Shown: piece by piece, positions 10,538-22,139 of the stretch
Layout of the letters: each line of letters opens with the position of its first letter
How positions within the stretch are numbered: the stretch's first letter is position 1
Source of the DNA: Ricinus communis
Lineage: Eukaryota > Streptophyta > Magnoliopsida > Malpighiales > Euphorbiaceae
Direction: 5' to 3'
Length of the DNA stretch: 64,000 nt
Assembly: GCF_019578655.1 (NCBI RefSeq)
Contig: NC_063258.1
Location: forward strand, 1,922,001-1,986,000
Made by a program: the position numbers and the translations under genes
Notes under the pieces: generated by a model
What the model saw: only the letters and a program-made list of their open reading frames with translations
Database searches by the model: none
Told to the model about the DNA's origin: nothing

Positions 10538-12039
10538 ATGCCGAGAAAATCCAAATCCAAAGAAGAGAAAACAACATCAAGTTCAAAGCCGATTCAAAGC
10601 CCAAAGCAGGAAATTCTCCCTTCTTCTTCAAAACCCATCAGAACCTGGACTGAAATTATCCAGGAGGAAATTAATCAAGATCCAATCCAATAACAAATGA
10701 ATCAATCTAAAGCAGATCAAGTCCAACAAATCCAGGAATGGCTTGCTCAACAAGACCCTGATTTCCTCAAAAGAATGGAGGAATATTCAAAACAAATGGT
10801 TCAATCCCAAGCCGAACCATCTTCAAAGCAAATAATTTTAAAGCCCGAAGCAACTCCAAAGTCGTCCTCCTCCTCCAACAAGGGTAAAGGTATACTCTCT
10901 ATCCCTTTTCAAAGAACTGAGATAGAGATTTTCCCTCAAAATCTATCTCAAAGTTCAAACAGTATTTCAAAGCCAAATTCTTAAGAAATTGGCTTGTCAC
11001 AAACAAAACGTTTTAAATCCAATGAGTATTTGGAGAAGCAAAGTTTTCAAAACATCTTAACAGTTGAGGAAGGATTCTGTACAGAAAGCCCCTCAAAACT
11101 GGTTTCAAAAATTTTCCCTCCAGGATGGTATTTCAAACCCTGGAATGTTTCAAAGCCTCAATCTTACTACCAGTCTATCCTTGAGATAACTGGTTCTGCC
11201 AAATTTAAACATTTCAAAAAACATAAATCCCATAAAGACCCTGCATACTATACATGCACTATTCAAAAAATCCTTCACCCTACTGATTGGGGAATGGATT
11301 TACACTCTCCCAGATCTTTTCCAACTTCCCTTCAAAGAACCTACCCTTCAAACCTAAATACCTCCTTCAACTACTGGGATTACCAGCAAGCCTGGTTTAA
11401 TATCTTCTCCAGAACGAAGGATAAAGCCACTCCTGGCTTTTCTACTTCGATACCAGACTTATTCAAACTTCAAAGATCCCATACTGGTTCAAACAATGGT
11501 GGAATTATTATGGTAATGTCCTTGAAACCATAATTCCAAAAGTCCTGCCTTTGTTCAACCTTTTTAAAGCCAATTACAAACCAAACAAAATAGAGAGACG
11601 TTTTCCCCCGTTACTTCTATTTTGTTCAAATTTCTTCCTCCCCTGGGTATGTGTCTGGTATTTCCATTTCAACCAATCACCAGATGGAGAAATCATACTT
11701 ACCCGTAGCTTCAAAGTAAAATGGTGGGATAAATTTAACCACCAAGATAAATTATCCCTCAAAGCTGTCCAAAACTTCCTTACAAAAAATAGCTTCTTGC
11801 CACCTCCAAAAGAACAAACCACGTTCTTGTCACAGAAGTCCTTTTTAATTCCAAAGCTTGTCGCAGCACAAACAGAAGAAGATTTCTTACAATTAATCAA
11901 ACAATTGTTGGAAACTGCTTTTTCCAAAGCAAAATCAAAAGCATCATCTTCCTTCTCAAGCGCCAGTACAGCGGCAATCGACTTGGATGATGATTCCAAC
12001 GAGGATGATTGTTTTGGGATCTTCAAGCCCGTTAAATAA
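10538..12039 (+). pseudogene. EPRV copy B: ORF2, unknown function, broken
   Basis: ATG 10538-10540 follows the ORF1 stop by 10 nt; TAA is at 12037-12039. Domain order is as in the other copies: basic MPRKSK start, Gln-rich segment, Ser/Lys stretch, Trp/Tyr-rich core, a basic tract KVKWWDKF and an acidic Asp/Glu tail. Compared with A', C and D it has a longer N-terminal half with the extra segment EPSSKQIILKPEA, shared only with copy F. Breaks: an early stop near 10691, TAA near 10982, and a 4-nt loss near 11400 that shifts frame in the core. The last part is open again at 11551-12039. Its 3' end and purine tract resemble copy D rather than C. Confidence 0.85.
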
Positions 12040-12778
12040 TATCCTTGTAAAGTCCGTGGGTTGAAAACCAGAAATGGTAGCCCAAGGTGTTTTGTAATGG
12101 GCCAAAAGCCCAATATAAAAAAAAAGAAAAGAAAAGAAAGAGAAAAGAAAAGAAAAGACAAAAGACAAAAGCGAAAGAAAAAGAAAAAGCTAAAAGCAAA
12201 AGATTCTTTCAAAGATATGGCCGACACCTTTCTCCAAAGGCGTGTAGAATTATTGCAAGAATGCAAGACTCCAAAGACAAGTGGATCCACCTTTACTCCA
12301 CTAACAAAAGCATCCAAAGCTCCAAGAAAGGTATCCAAAGCTTCAAGACCTCTATATAAAGAGGGGTTCTCCTTAGAAGAGGGCAGACTTCAGGATAGAG
12401 AGAAGAAGAGTCTCTTCTATTATTCAAGTCCCACAAAGCCGAAGAAATATAGAGTGAAAAGAGAGAGATTAGAGTGAGAGAGAAATTTTCTCTTGTATTC
12501 TTGTACTCCTCTTGTAAGTTTATATTTTCTTCTGTTCAAAGTTTTCAAAGTTTATTTCAAAGATTGTATACTTGTTTCTTGTTTATGTTCAAAGTCTGTA
12601 ATCATCAATAGAGTTTAAAGTTCATCTTCTTCATCTATCATCTTCTCTATCATCAAGCGTATGCTCTGTGCTTGCCTCGTCTGAGGATCCTGCACATCAA
12701 AAACTTGTTGATTTTCTCCGAGTTTTGTTTCAAGTTGCTTGTTGATCTTCTGATCTGTTTCTGATTTTTGTTCTAAGT
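12040..12778 (+). promoter_or_regulatory. EPRV B/C intergenic region: polypurine tract, promoter, 5' leader
   Basis: After the ORF2 stop comes TGGGCC-type sequence (GGGCCAAAAGCCC near 12099, an imperfect mirror of the plant site II motif). An almost pure A/G tract follows at about 12117-12215, a candidate plus-strand priming site. The TATA box TATATAAA is at 12353-12360, and a long leader runs to the primer site. The poly(A) signal, AATAAA in copy E, is mutated here to AATAGA near 12607. Open frames across this stretch (12061-12477) are Lys/Arg-rich by-products of the purine tract. Confidence 0.75.
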
Positions 12779-12791
12779 TGGTATCAGAGCC
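12779..12791 (+). other. Pararetroviral primer binding site (copy C)
   Basis: TGGTATCAGAGCC, complementary to initiator tRNA-Met, lies about 190 nt before the ORF1 ATG. Taken as the start of the copy C genome; copies B and C are therefore arranged head to tail. Confidence 0.85.
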
Positions 12792-12980
12792 AATTGGGTT
12801 ACGGGATTAGAAGCATATCTTCATAAAAAAGATTTTAAACTCATTTTGAACTGCATCATATTTCTGATAAACAAGCATTGTTCATTTTACACTCAGTAGT
12901 AAGTCCCGACGGGTATAGGGCAGTAAATCTGAGAGCTGTGGTTTATATTTGTTTAGAAAGTTATTTTGGTTTACTTTAAA
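12792..12980 (+). promoter_or_regulatory. EPRV copy C: leader between primer site and ORF1
   Basis: A conserved untranslated leader, colinear with 27726-27914 (copy E) and partly with 6335-6496 (copy B). It contains AGTAAGTCCCGACGGGTATA near 12898, also found in copy E. No gene is seen in it. Confidence 0.65.
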
Positions 12981-15900
12981 ATGAATTTAGAACCATTTTT
13001 CTGTAGATCTTCTTCTTTCTCAAATTCTTCTGCCTCTGAATCATCGAGGTACAAAGGTCTAGTAAATAGTGAAGAAATCACTATTGAAGATTTTACAAAG
13101 CAAGATGATGAGAATATAGAGATTACCTCCACCCCTTTTTCACCATCACTATCAGCTATAACCCAAAATCTTGAAGAAGAAATCAACATGATTTCAAAAG
13201 ATTTTCAAATAGATAAAAAACTTTTGCATGAAGATTTCTATTCAAAGAAAAACCATCTTAAAAAACTTTGGTTTCTTAAGAATTTTTTGCAAGAAAAAGA
13301 TAGTATTCAAGAAAGATACTATCAATTTTGCATTCAAAACAAAGCCCAAATCAAATTTTTTGATTGGTTTCAAATCTATTGCAAAGAAAATGGTATCCTT
13401 TATCCTTTCAAAGAAAAGCTCATTAGTCTTGTCACAGTAAGGAACAAAGCCCCTGAGTGGAAGGTAGGAGAAAACCTAACCGTCCAGTTTGATCATCCTT
13501 CCCTTAGGAAGATAACCATTCCCTATGGAGAGAATGACATAAAAGCCACACCTTACAAACTAGTACAAGAAGACCTAGAAAAGAATGTCAAGAACATTGT
13601 TCAGCAGAACAATTTCTCGAACACATGTCTTCACACTATAGGAAAATAGTTGGTCAGGTTAGAAAACCATATCCAAAAGCCTCCTGTAGTCTTGACCTCT
13701 CCAATCCCCAGCACTGGTCATCCAAAAGAGTCAAACCAGTCAGAAAAGCTCAAGAATCCAGTTTTCAAACCATACCAGATCTCAAAGCCCAGCCAAGACC
13801 ATTTCCAAAGCAACCGAGCTTCTATAAAGCGATCGGAGAAACGGTAAGCAAATTAGCAACCTCTGAGTCTTCCAAAAATCTAGTGCCAGATACTCCTCAA
13901 AGCAGTAGGAATATCAGTGCCCTAGATCAAGCCCAAAGCGATGAATCTACTGATTCAGAGCTTGAAAAACCCTCCAACATCAACAGATTGGGATTACAAA
14001 CCCCTAGATTAACTTGGCATACTCCTAGGAGTACTGCTCAAGATCTAGGAATTGAAAATTGGAACAACATCCTAACCCAGTCTAGATTCAATGCCTCCTC
14101 CGTCTATTAATGGAATATAGATGGAATGTCTGAATACAATATCCTTGGTCTCTTACAGCAGATGACCATGGCAGCCAATGCCTACAAAACCTAAAGCGGT
14201 ACCTCTGATAGAGTCATTGCTAAGCTCCTGATAGCTGGATTTTCTGGCCAGCTTAAAGGATGGTGGGATTACCATCTCACTCAAGCACAACAGCTCCAAA
14301 TCCTAGGTGCTATCCAAACCACAGTGGAAAGAACTCCCATATTAGATGAATTAGGAAATCCAATTGAGGATGCAGTATCAACTTTAATCCTCACTATTTT
14401 CCTTCATTTCATAGGAGACCCTTCTCTTCTGAAAGACAAAAATGCTGAGCTCCTTAGCAACCTAACCTGCAAAAAGCTTAGCAATTTCCAAACCTACAAA
14501 GACACCTTCCTAACTAGAGTCATGCTTAGAGAAGATTCTAGCCAACCTTTCTGGAAAGAGAAATTCTTAGCCGGTTTACCTAAGATTCTAGGTGAAAGAG
14601 TTAGGAATACTATAAGAGAAGCACATAATGGTCAGATCCCTTATGATTTCTATACTTAAGGTGAGCTAGTTAGCCTGACCTAGAAAGAAGGTTTAAAGAT
14701 ATGTCATGACCTTAAGCTCCAAAGACAGCTGAAATGGGAGATGAAAAAGACCAGGCAGGAACTAGGTAGTTTTTGTAACCAGTTTGAGTATAACCCCATA
14801 GAGCCCTCTTCTTCCTGCAAAGGGAAATGCAAAGAAAATTTTTCAAAATCTTTTAAGAAAAAATGATTTTTTAGAAATAGAAAGACTCCTAGAAACAAGG
14901 AGAATTTCTACAAAAGACCATCTTCTTCCAAATTTCCGAAAAAGGATTCCAAAAAAGATTTTTCCAAAATTACATGTTTTAAATGTGGTAAGAAAGGCCA
15001 TACTTCAAAGTATTGTAGATTTTCCAAAAAACTCCATGAGCTCCAAATAGAAGAAGAAGTTTTAGCAAAAATTTCTGCTCTTCTAGTCGATTCTTCTGAA
15101 TCAGAATTCTCAAACAGTGAGGAAGAATTTCAAATTGATGAAATCAAAACCTCATCATAGTCTTCTGAAACAGATTCTGAAAGTTTTTCAAAGAATATTA
15201 ATATGCTCACCAGGCAACAGGAAGTTCTTCTTGAAGCTGTTAAGCATATTAATGATCCTCAAATCCAAAAACAAGTTTTGAAAGAGATTTTAAAAACTGA
15301 ATCCCTTGTTCCCTCTTCTAGTAAGAACACTTATGATCTTACTATGATTTTGGATAAAGGAAAGAAGCTGAAAAACCCTCTTCCTACTATTCCAGAACTT
15401 CAAAGAGAGATTAAAGCCATCAAAACAGAACTCAAGGAGTTGAAAGAAAAACAACAAAATGATTTTGTTTTGCTTCAAAGCCTGATTCTCAAGCAGAATA
15501 GTGATTCCGATTCTGATGAGGAAAATGATTTTCAAAATCTTGAAGCTTCTGAAAATGTTCCTCAAAACTTTATCAATGTTTTAAAGGAAATTACTTCAAG
15601 AAAGTATTTGATACAAGTAAAACTTGTTTTCCCTAGTGATTTCCAGATAGAAACCATCGCCTTGTTTGATACAGGAGCAGATCTCAATTATATCAACTGC
15701 GAGCTGGTTCCTAAAAGGTATCATCAAGAGACCAAAGAGAGACTGACTGGTTTAGTGATGCCATTCGGATTGAAAAATGCTCCTTCTGAATTTCAAAAAA
15801 TCATGAATGACATTTTTAATCCTTATTCAAAGTTTTGCATTGTCTACATTGATGATGTGTTAATATTTTCAAATTCCATAGAACAACATTTCAAACACTT

Positions 15901-16669
15901 AGAAACATTTTTCTATGTTATTAAAAAGAATGGTTTAGTGGTTTCAAAATCTAAGATATCTCTATTTCAAACAAAGATTAGATTTCTTGGACATTATATC
16001 TTCCGGGGAACTATCACCCCAATTGATAGATCTCTTGCATTCACTTCAAAGTTTCCAGATAGAATTTTTAAAAAAACCCAATTACAAAGATTTCTTGGTA
16101 GTTTAAATTATCTCATGGATTTTTATCCAAATTTAAATTGTCTTGCAAAGCCCCTTCATGATAGGCTAAGGAAAAATCCCCTTCCTTGGACCGATCAGCA
16201 CACAAAAATTGTTCAAAGCATAAAAAAGCAAGTTTTAGAAATTCCATGCCTGCATTTAACTGATCCATCTGCATTCAAAATTGTTGAAACTGATGCATCA
16301 GAATTAGGTTATGGTGGGATTCTTAAACAAATCCAAAATTCTAAAGAATGTATTGTCCAGTTTACTTCTGCACACTGGAATGATACACAAAAGAATTACT
16401 CAACTATCAAAAAATAAATTCTTTTGATAGTTCTGTGTATTTCCAAATTTCAAAGCGATCTTTTAAATTAAAAATTTCTTTTAAGGATTGATTGTAAATC
16501 TGCTAAAGAAGTTTTACAAAAAGATGTTCAAAATATAGCTTCCAAACAGATTTTTGCTCGTTGGCAAGCTATTCTTTCTGTTTTTGATTTTGAAATCGAA
16601 TTTATTAGAGGAGATTCGAATTCTATCCCAGACTTTCTAACCAGAGAGTTTCTTCAAAAACAAGAGTGA
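12981..16669 (+). pseudogene. EPRV copy C: ORF1 with movement protein deleted and protease-RT junction deleted
   Basis: ATG is at 12981 and the ORF1 TGA at 16667-16669. Two large internal deletions are seen. First, at 13096-13102 nearly the whole movement protein is missing; compared with copy E the loss is 963 bp, in frame, between two CAAAGCA repeats. Second, near 15750 the protease (DTGAD near 15667) is joined to the middle of RT (MPFGLKNAPSEFQ), deleting the linker and the RT fingers with the first catalytic Asp. YIDDV is intact near 15850. Stops: 13647, 14108, 14192, 14657, 14681, 14864, 15158 and 16415 (first base of each codon). A frameshift lies near 13800. The CCHC knuckle is near 14974-15015. 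Confidence 0.88.
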
Positions 16670-16676
16670 AAGAAAA

Positions 16677-18131
16677 ATGCCGAGAAAATCCAAATCAAAA
16701 GAAGAAAAATCAACAGCCAGTTCAAAGCCTGTCCAAAGCCCAAAGAAGGAAATTTTGCCTTCTGCTTCAAAGCCCATCAGAACCTAGACCGAAATCATCC
16801 AGGAAGAAATTGATCAATGCAAAGCTGATCCAGTCCAACAACAAGTCCAAATTCAGGAATGGCTTGCATAGCAAGACCCTGAATTCCAAAAAAGGGTTGA
16901 AGAGTATTCAAAACAAATGATTCAATCTCAACCCGAAGCATCTCCAAAGTCATCCTCCTCCTCCAACAAGGGAAAAGGTATACTCTCTGTCCCTTTTCAA
17001 AAAACTGAGATAGAAATTTTCCCAAAAAGCCTATCTCAAAGTTCAAAGAGTATTTCAAAGCCAAACTCTCAAGAAATTGTTTTGTCGCAAACAAAACATT
17101 TTAAATCCAACGAATATTTTGAAAAATAAAATTTTCAAAACATTTTAACAGTTGAGGAAGGATTCTGTACAGAAAGCCCCTCAAAACTGGTTTCAAAAAT
17201 TTTCCCTCCAGGATGGTATTTCAAACCCTAGAATGTTTCAAAGCCTCAATCTTACTACCAGTCTATCCTTGAGATAACTGGTTCTGCCAAATTCAAACAT
17301 TTCAAAAAACATAAATCCCATAAAGACCCTGCATACTCTACATGCACTATTCAAAAAATCCTTCACGCTACTGATTGGGGAATGGATTTGCACTCTCCCA
17401 GATCTTTTCCAACTTCCCTTCAAAGAACCTACCCTTCAAACCTTAATACCTCCTTCAACTACTGGGATTACCAGCAAGCCTGGTTTAATACCTTTCTTCT
17501 CCAAAACGAAGGACAAAGCGACTCCTGGCTTTTCTACTTCGATACTAGCCTCATTCAAACTTCAAAGATCCCATACTGGTTCAAACAATGGTGGAATTAT
17601 TATGGTAATGTCCCTGAAACCATAATTCCAGAAGTCCTGCCTTTGTTTAACCTTTTTAAAGCCAATTACAAACCCAACAAAATAGAGAGACGTTTTCCCC
17701 CGTTACTTCTATTTTGTTCAAATTTCTTCCTCCCCTGGGTATGTGTCTGGTATTTCCATTTCAACCAATCACCAGATGGAGAAATCATACTTACCCGTAG
17801 ATTCAAAGTAAAATGGTGGGATAAATTTAACCACCAAGATAAATTATCCCTCAAAGGTGTCCAAAACTTCCTTACAGAAAACAGCTTCTTGCCACCTCCA
17901 AAAGAACAAACCACGTTCTTGGCACAGAAGTCCTTTTTAATTCCAAAGCTTGCAGCAGCACAAACAGAAGAAGATTTCTTACAATTAATCAAACAATTTT
18001 CGGAAACTGCTTTTTCTAAAGCAAAATCAAAAGCATCATCTTCCTCCTCAAGCGCCAGCACAGCGGCAATCGACTTGGATGATGATTCCAACGAGGATGA
18101 TTGTTTTGGGATTTTTAAGCCCATTAGATGA
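16677..18131 (+). pseudogene. EPRV copy C: ORF2, unknown function, frame kept but several stops
   Basis: ATG 16677-16679 lies 7 nt after the ORF1 stop; TGA is at 18129-18131. It is nearly full length. Against the sister copies the breaks are point stops: a Trp codon to TAG near 16787, Gln to TAG near 16870, Gln to TAA at 17127-17129 and Trp to TAG near 17229. All fit C-to-T or G-to-A transitions. The open C-terminal part (17382-18131, 249 codons) contains the conserved NYWDYQQAWFN core, WFKQWWN, NKIERRFPPLL, KVKWWDKF and the acidic Ser/Asp tail. It is the short N-terminal subtype. Function unknown. Confidence 0.87.
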
Positions 18132-18650
18132 TATCGTTGTAATGCCTGTGGGTTGAAAACCAGAAATGGCAGCCCAAGGTGTTTTGTAATGGGCCAAAAG
18201 CCCAATATATATATATATAAAAAAAAAAGAAAAGAAAAAGACAAAAGTCAAAAGCAAAAGAAAAAGAAAAAGCTAAAAGCAAAAGATTCTTTCAAAGATA
18301 TGGCCGACACCTTTCTCCAAAGGCGTGAAGAATTATTGCAAGATTGCAAGACACCAAAGATAAATGGATCCACCTTTACTCCACTAACGAAAGCATCCAA
18401 AGCTCTAAGAAAGGTATCTAAAGCTTCAAGACCTCTATATAAAGAGGAGTTCTCCTTAGAAGACCTCAGACTTCAGGATAGAGAGAAGAAGAGTCTCTTC
18501 TATTATTCAAGTCCCACAAAGCCAAAGAAATATAGAGTGAAAAGAGAGAGATTAGAGTGAGAGAGAAATTTCCTCTTGTATTCTTGTACTCCTCTTGTAA
18601 GTTTATATTTTCTTCTATTCAAAGTTTTCAAAGTTTATTTCAAAGATTGC
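18132..18650 (+). promoter_or_regulatory. EPRV copy C: 3' intergenic promoter and start of leader
   Basis: This has the TGGGCC motif, a short (TA)n run, a purine tract (about 18222-18290) and TATATAAA at 18436-18443. The leader stops at about 18650, where the sequence turns into inverted copy D. The (TA)n run after CCAATA is shared with copy E, not with B or D. If the TATA is active, transcription would run straight into the inverted copy. Confidence 0.72.
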
Positions 18651-19313
18651 AAAACTCAGAAACTGATCAGAAAATCAACAAGTTTCTGATGTGCAGGATC
18701 CTCAGACGAGGCAAGCACAGAGCATACGCTTGATGATAGAGAAGATGATAGATGAAGAAGATGAACTTTAAACTTTATTGATGATTACAGACTTTGAACA
18801 TAAACAAGAAACAAGTATACAATCTTTGAAATAAACTTTGAAAACTTTGAACAGAAGAAAATATAAACTTACAAGAGGAGAACAAGAATATAAGAGGAAA
18901 TTTCTCTCACTCTAATCTCTCTTTCACTCTATATTTCTTGGCTGTGGGACTTGAATAATAGAAAGACTCTTCTCTCTATCCCAAGTCCGCCTCTTCTAAG
19001 GAGAACCCCTCTTTATATAGAGGTCTCAAGCTTTGGATACCTTTCTTGAGCTTTGGATGCTTTGTTAGTGGAGTAAAGGTGGATCCACTTGTCTTTGGAG
19101 TCTTGCATTCTTGCAATAATTCTACGCCTTTGGAGAAAGGTGTCGGCCATATCTTTGAAAGAATCTTGCTTTTAGCTTTTCCTTTCTTCGCTTTGTCTTT
19201 TCTTTTCTTTTCTCTTTCTTTTCTTTTCTTTTTTTTATATTGGGCTTTTGGCCCATTATAAAACACCTTGGGCTACCATTTCTCATTTTCAACCCACGGG
19301 CTTTACAAGGATA
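18651..19313 (-). promoter_or_regulatory. EPRV copy D: inverted promoter and leader
   Basis: Read on the minus strand: a TATA box at 19012-19019, AATAAA at 18774-18779 and a leader ending just before the primer site, which is lost at the 18650 junction. The spacing from TATA to AATAAA (about 240 nt) matches the other copies. The purine tract appears as a pyrimidine tract at about 19160-19235. Confidence 0.72.
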
Positions 19314-20736
19314 TTATTTAATGGGCTTGAAGATCCCAAAACAATCATCATCGTTGGAATCATCATCCAAGTCGATTACCGTTGTACTGGCGCTTGAGGA
19401 GGAAGATGATGCTTTTGATTTTGCTTTGGAAGAAGCAGTTTCTGATAATTGTTTGATTAATTGTAAGAAATCTTCTTCTGTTTATGCTGCTGCAAGCTTT
19501 GGAATTAAAAAGGACTTCTGTGCCAAGAACGTGGTTTGTTCTTTTGGAGGTGGCAAGAAGCTGTTTTTTGTAAGGAAGTTTTGGACAGCTTTGAGGGATA
19601 ATTTATCTTGGTGGTTAAATTTATCCCACTATTTTACTTTGAATCTACCGGTAAGTATGATTTCTCCATCTGGTGATTGGTTACCAGACACATACCCAGG
19701 GGAGGAAGAAATTTGAACAAAATAGAAGTAACGGAGGAAAACGTCTCTCTATTTTGTTGGGTTTGTAATTGGCTTTAAAAAGGTTAAACAAAGGCAGGAC
19801 TTCTAGAATTATGGTTTCAGGGACATTACCATAATAATTCCACCATTGTTTGAACTAGTATGGGATCTTTGAAGTTTGAATGAGGCTGGTATCGAAGTAG
19901 AAAAGCCAGGAGTGGCTTTATCCTTCGTTTTGGAGAAGAAAGGTATTAAACCAGGCTTGCTGGTAATCCCAGTAATTGAAGGAGGTATTAAGGTCTGAAG
20001 GGTAGGTTCTCTGAATGGAAGTTGGAAAAGATCTGGGAGAGTGCAAATCCATTCCCCAATCAGTAGGGTGAAGGATTTTTTGAATAGTGCATGTAGAGTA
20101 TGCAAGGTCTTTATGGGATTTATGTTTTTTGAAATGTTTGAATTTGGCAGAACCAGTTATCTCAAGGATAGACTGGTAGTAAGATTGAGGCTTTGAAACA
20201 TTCCAGGGTTTGAAATACCATCGTGGAGGGAAAATTTTGAAACCGGCCAGGGCTTCGCATAATCCTTCCTCAACTGTTAAAATGTTTTGAAAATTTTGTT
20301 TTTCTAAATATTCATTGGATTTAAAATGTTTTGTTTGCGACAAAATAATTTCTTGAGAGTTTGGCTTTGAAATACTCTTTGAACTTTGAGATAGGCTTTT
20401 TGGGAAAATTTCTATCTCGGTTTTGAAAGAGTATACCTTTCCCTTGTTGGAGGAGGAGGATGACTTTGGAGATGCTTCGGGTTGAGATTGAATCATTTGC
20501 TTTGAATACTCATCAACCCTTTTTTGGAATTCAAGGTCTTGCTGTGCAAGCCATTCCTGAATTTAGACTTGTTGTTGGACTAGATCAGCTTTGCATTAAT
20601 CAATTTCTTCCTGGATGATTTTGGTCCAGGTTCTGATGGGCTTTGAAGAAGAAGGCAAAATTTCCTTCTTTGGGCTTTGGATAGGCTTTGAACTGGCTGT
20701 CGATTTTTCTTCTTTTGATTTGGATTTTCTTGGCAT
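19314..20736 (-). pseudogene. EPRV copy D: ORF2, unknown function, broken
   Basis: ATG at 20734-20736, TAA at 19314-19316. Short N-terminal subtype. Breaks: two Gln codons changed to TAA near 20567 and 20598, a small deletion near 20428 in the Ser/Lys-rich segment, a local rearrangement near 20245, and Gln to TAA at about 19918. The conserved core is readable as SFNYWDYQQAWFN. Its 3' end (ATTAAATAA) and flanking purine tract group with copy B. It faces copy C's ORF2 in an inverted repeat. Confidence 0.83.
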
Positions 20737-20743
20737 TTTTCTT

Positions 20744-22139
20744 TCACTCTTGTTTTTGAAGAAACTCTCTGGTTAGAAAGTCTGGGATAGAATTCGAATC
20801 TCCTCTAATAAATTCGATTTCAAAATCAAAAACAGAAAGAATAGCTTGCCAATGAGCAAAAATCTGTTTGGAAGCTATATTTTGAACATCTTTTTGTAAA
20901 ACTTCTTTAGCAGATTTGCAATCAATCCTTAAAAGAAATTTTTGATTAAGATCACTTTGAAATTTGGAAATACACAGAACTATCGAAAGAATTTCTTTTT
21001 TGATAGTTGAGTAATTCTTTTGTGTATCATTCCAGTGTGCAGAAGTAGACTGGATAATACATTCTTTGGAATTTTGGATTTGTTTAAGAATCCCACCATA
21101 ACCTAATTCTGATGCATCAATTTCAACAATTTTGAATGCAGATGGATCAGCTAAATGCAGACATGGAATTTCTAAAACTTATTTTTTTATGCTTTGAACA
21201 ATTTTTGTGTGCTGATCGGTCCAAGGAGGGGGGTTTTTCCTTAGCCTATCATGAAGGGGCTTTGCAAGACAGTTTAAATTTGGATAAAAATCCATGACAT
21301 AATTTAAACTACTAAGAAATCTTTGTAATTGGGTTTTTTTCCAAAATTCTATCTAGAAACTTTGAAGTGAATGCAAGAGATCTTTCAATTGGGGTGATAG
21401 TTCCCCGGAAGATATAGTGTCCAAGAAATCTAATCTTTGTTTGAAATAGAGATATCTTGGATTTTGAAACTACTAAACCATTCTTTTTAACAACATAGAA
21501 AAATGTATCTAAGTGTTTGAAATGTTGTTCTATGGAATTTGAAAATATTAACACATCATCAATGTAGACAATGCAAAACTTTGAATAAGGATTAAAAATG
21601 TCATTCATGATTTTTTGAAATTCAGAAGGAGCATTTTTCAATCCGAATGGTATCACATTCCATTCGTACTGGCCAAATGGAACTGTAAAAGCAGTTTTGT
21701 AACGGTCTTTTGGATGAATCTAGATTTTCCAAAATCCTGATTTCATATCAAACTTTGAAAAGATAAATGCAGAATGAAGCTTTTGAAGAAGATCTTTTTT
21801 ATTTGGAATTGGATACCTAATCCACTTTAGAGCTTTATTCAAAGGCTTGTAATTGATCACCAATATAGGAGTTCCTCTTTCTATCTCACTATTCTTATTG
21901 ACATAGAAAGCTGCACAAGACCAGGGGGATCTAGACTTTGAAATCAAACCCTTTTGCTCAAGATCTCTAATCTCAATTCTACAATGACTTTCTAAAGACT
22001 CATTCATCTGGATGGGTCTTGCTTTAGTAGGGATTTGCTTATCAGAAAAATCATTTTCATATGGTAGATCTACCATATGTTGTTTTCGATTCCAAAAAGC
22101 ATTTGGAAGATCAGAACAAAGTTCATTTTCAATTTTCTT
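20744..22139 (-). pseudogene. EPRV copy D: RT-RNase H, broken
   Basis: The ORF1 stop TGA is at 20744-20746. The RT N-terminus includes the 22-bp palindrome (22058-22079) and SPWSCAAFY; the YIDDV box is intact near 21562. Breaks: TAG at 21718-21720 (Gln codon), a frameshift near 21345, and Gln to TAA near 21180 in the connection region. The RNase H motif reads EIDAS, so the catalytic Asp is kept. A short indel lies near 20950. Confidence 0.85.

Noticed and set aside
12061..12477. 138-codon Lys/Arg-rich ORF (and counterparts at 18153-18560, 27048-27308)
   Set aside because: It lies across the purine tract, TATA and leader; the composition follows from the A/G tract and it is not tied to any family.
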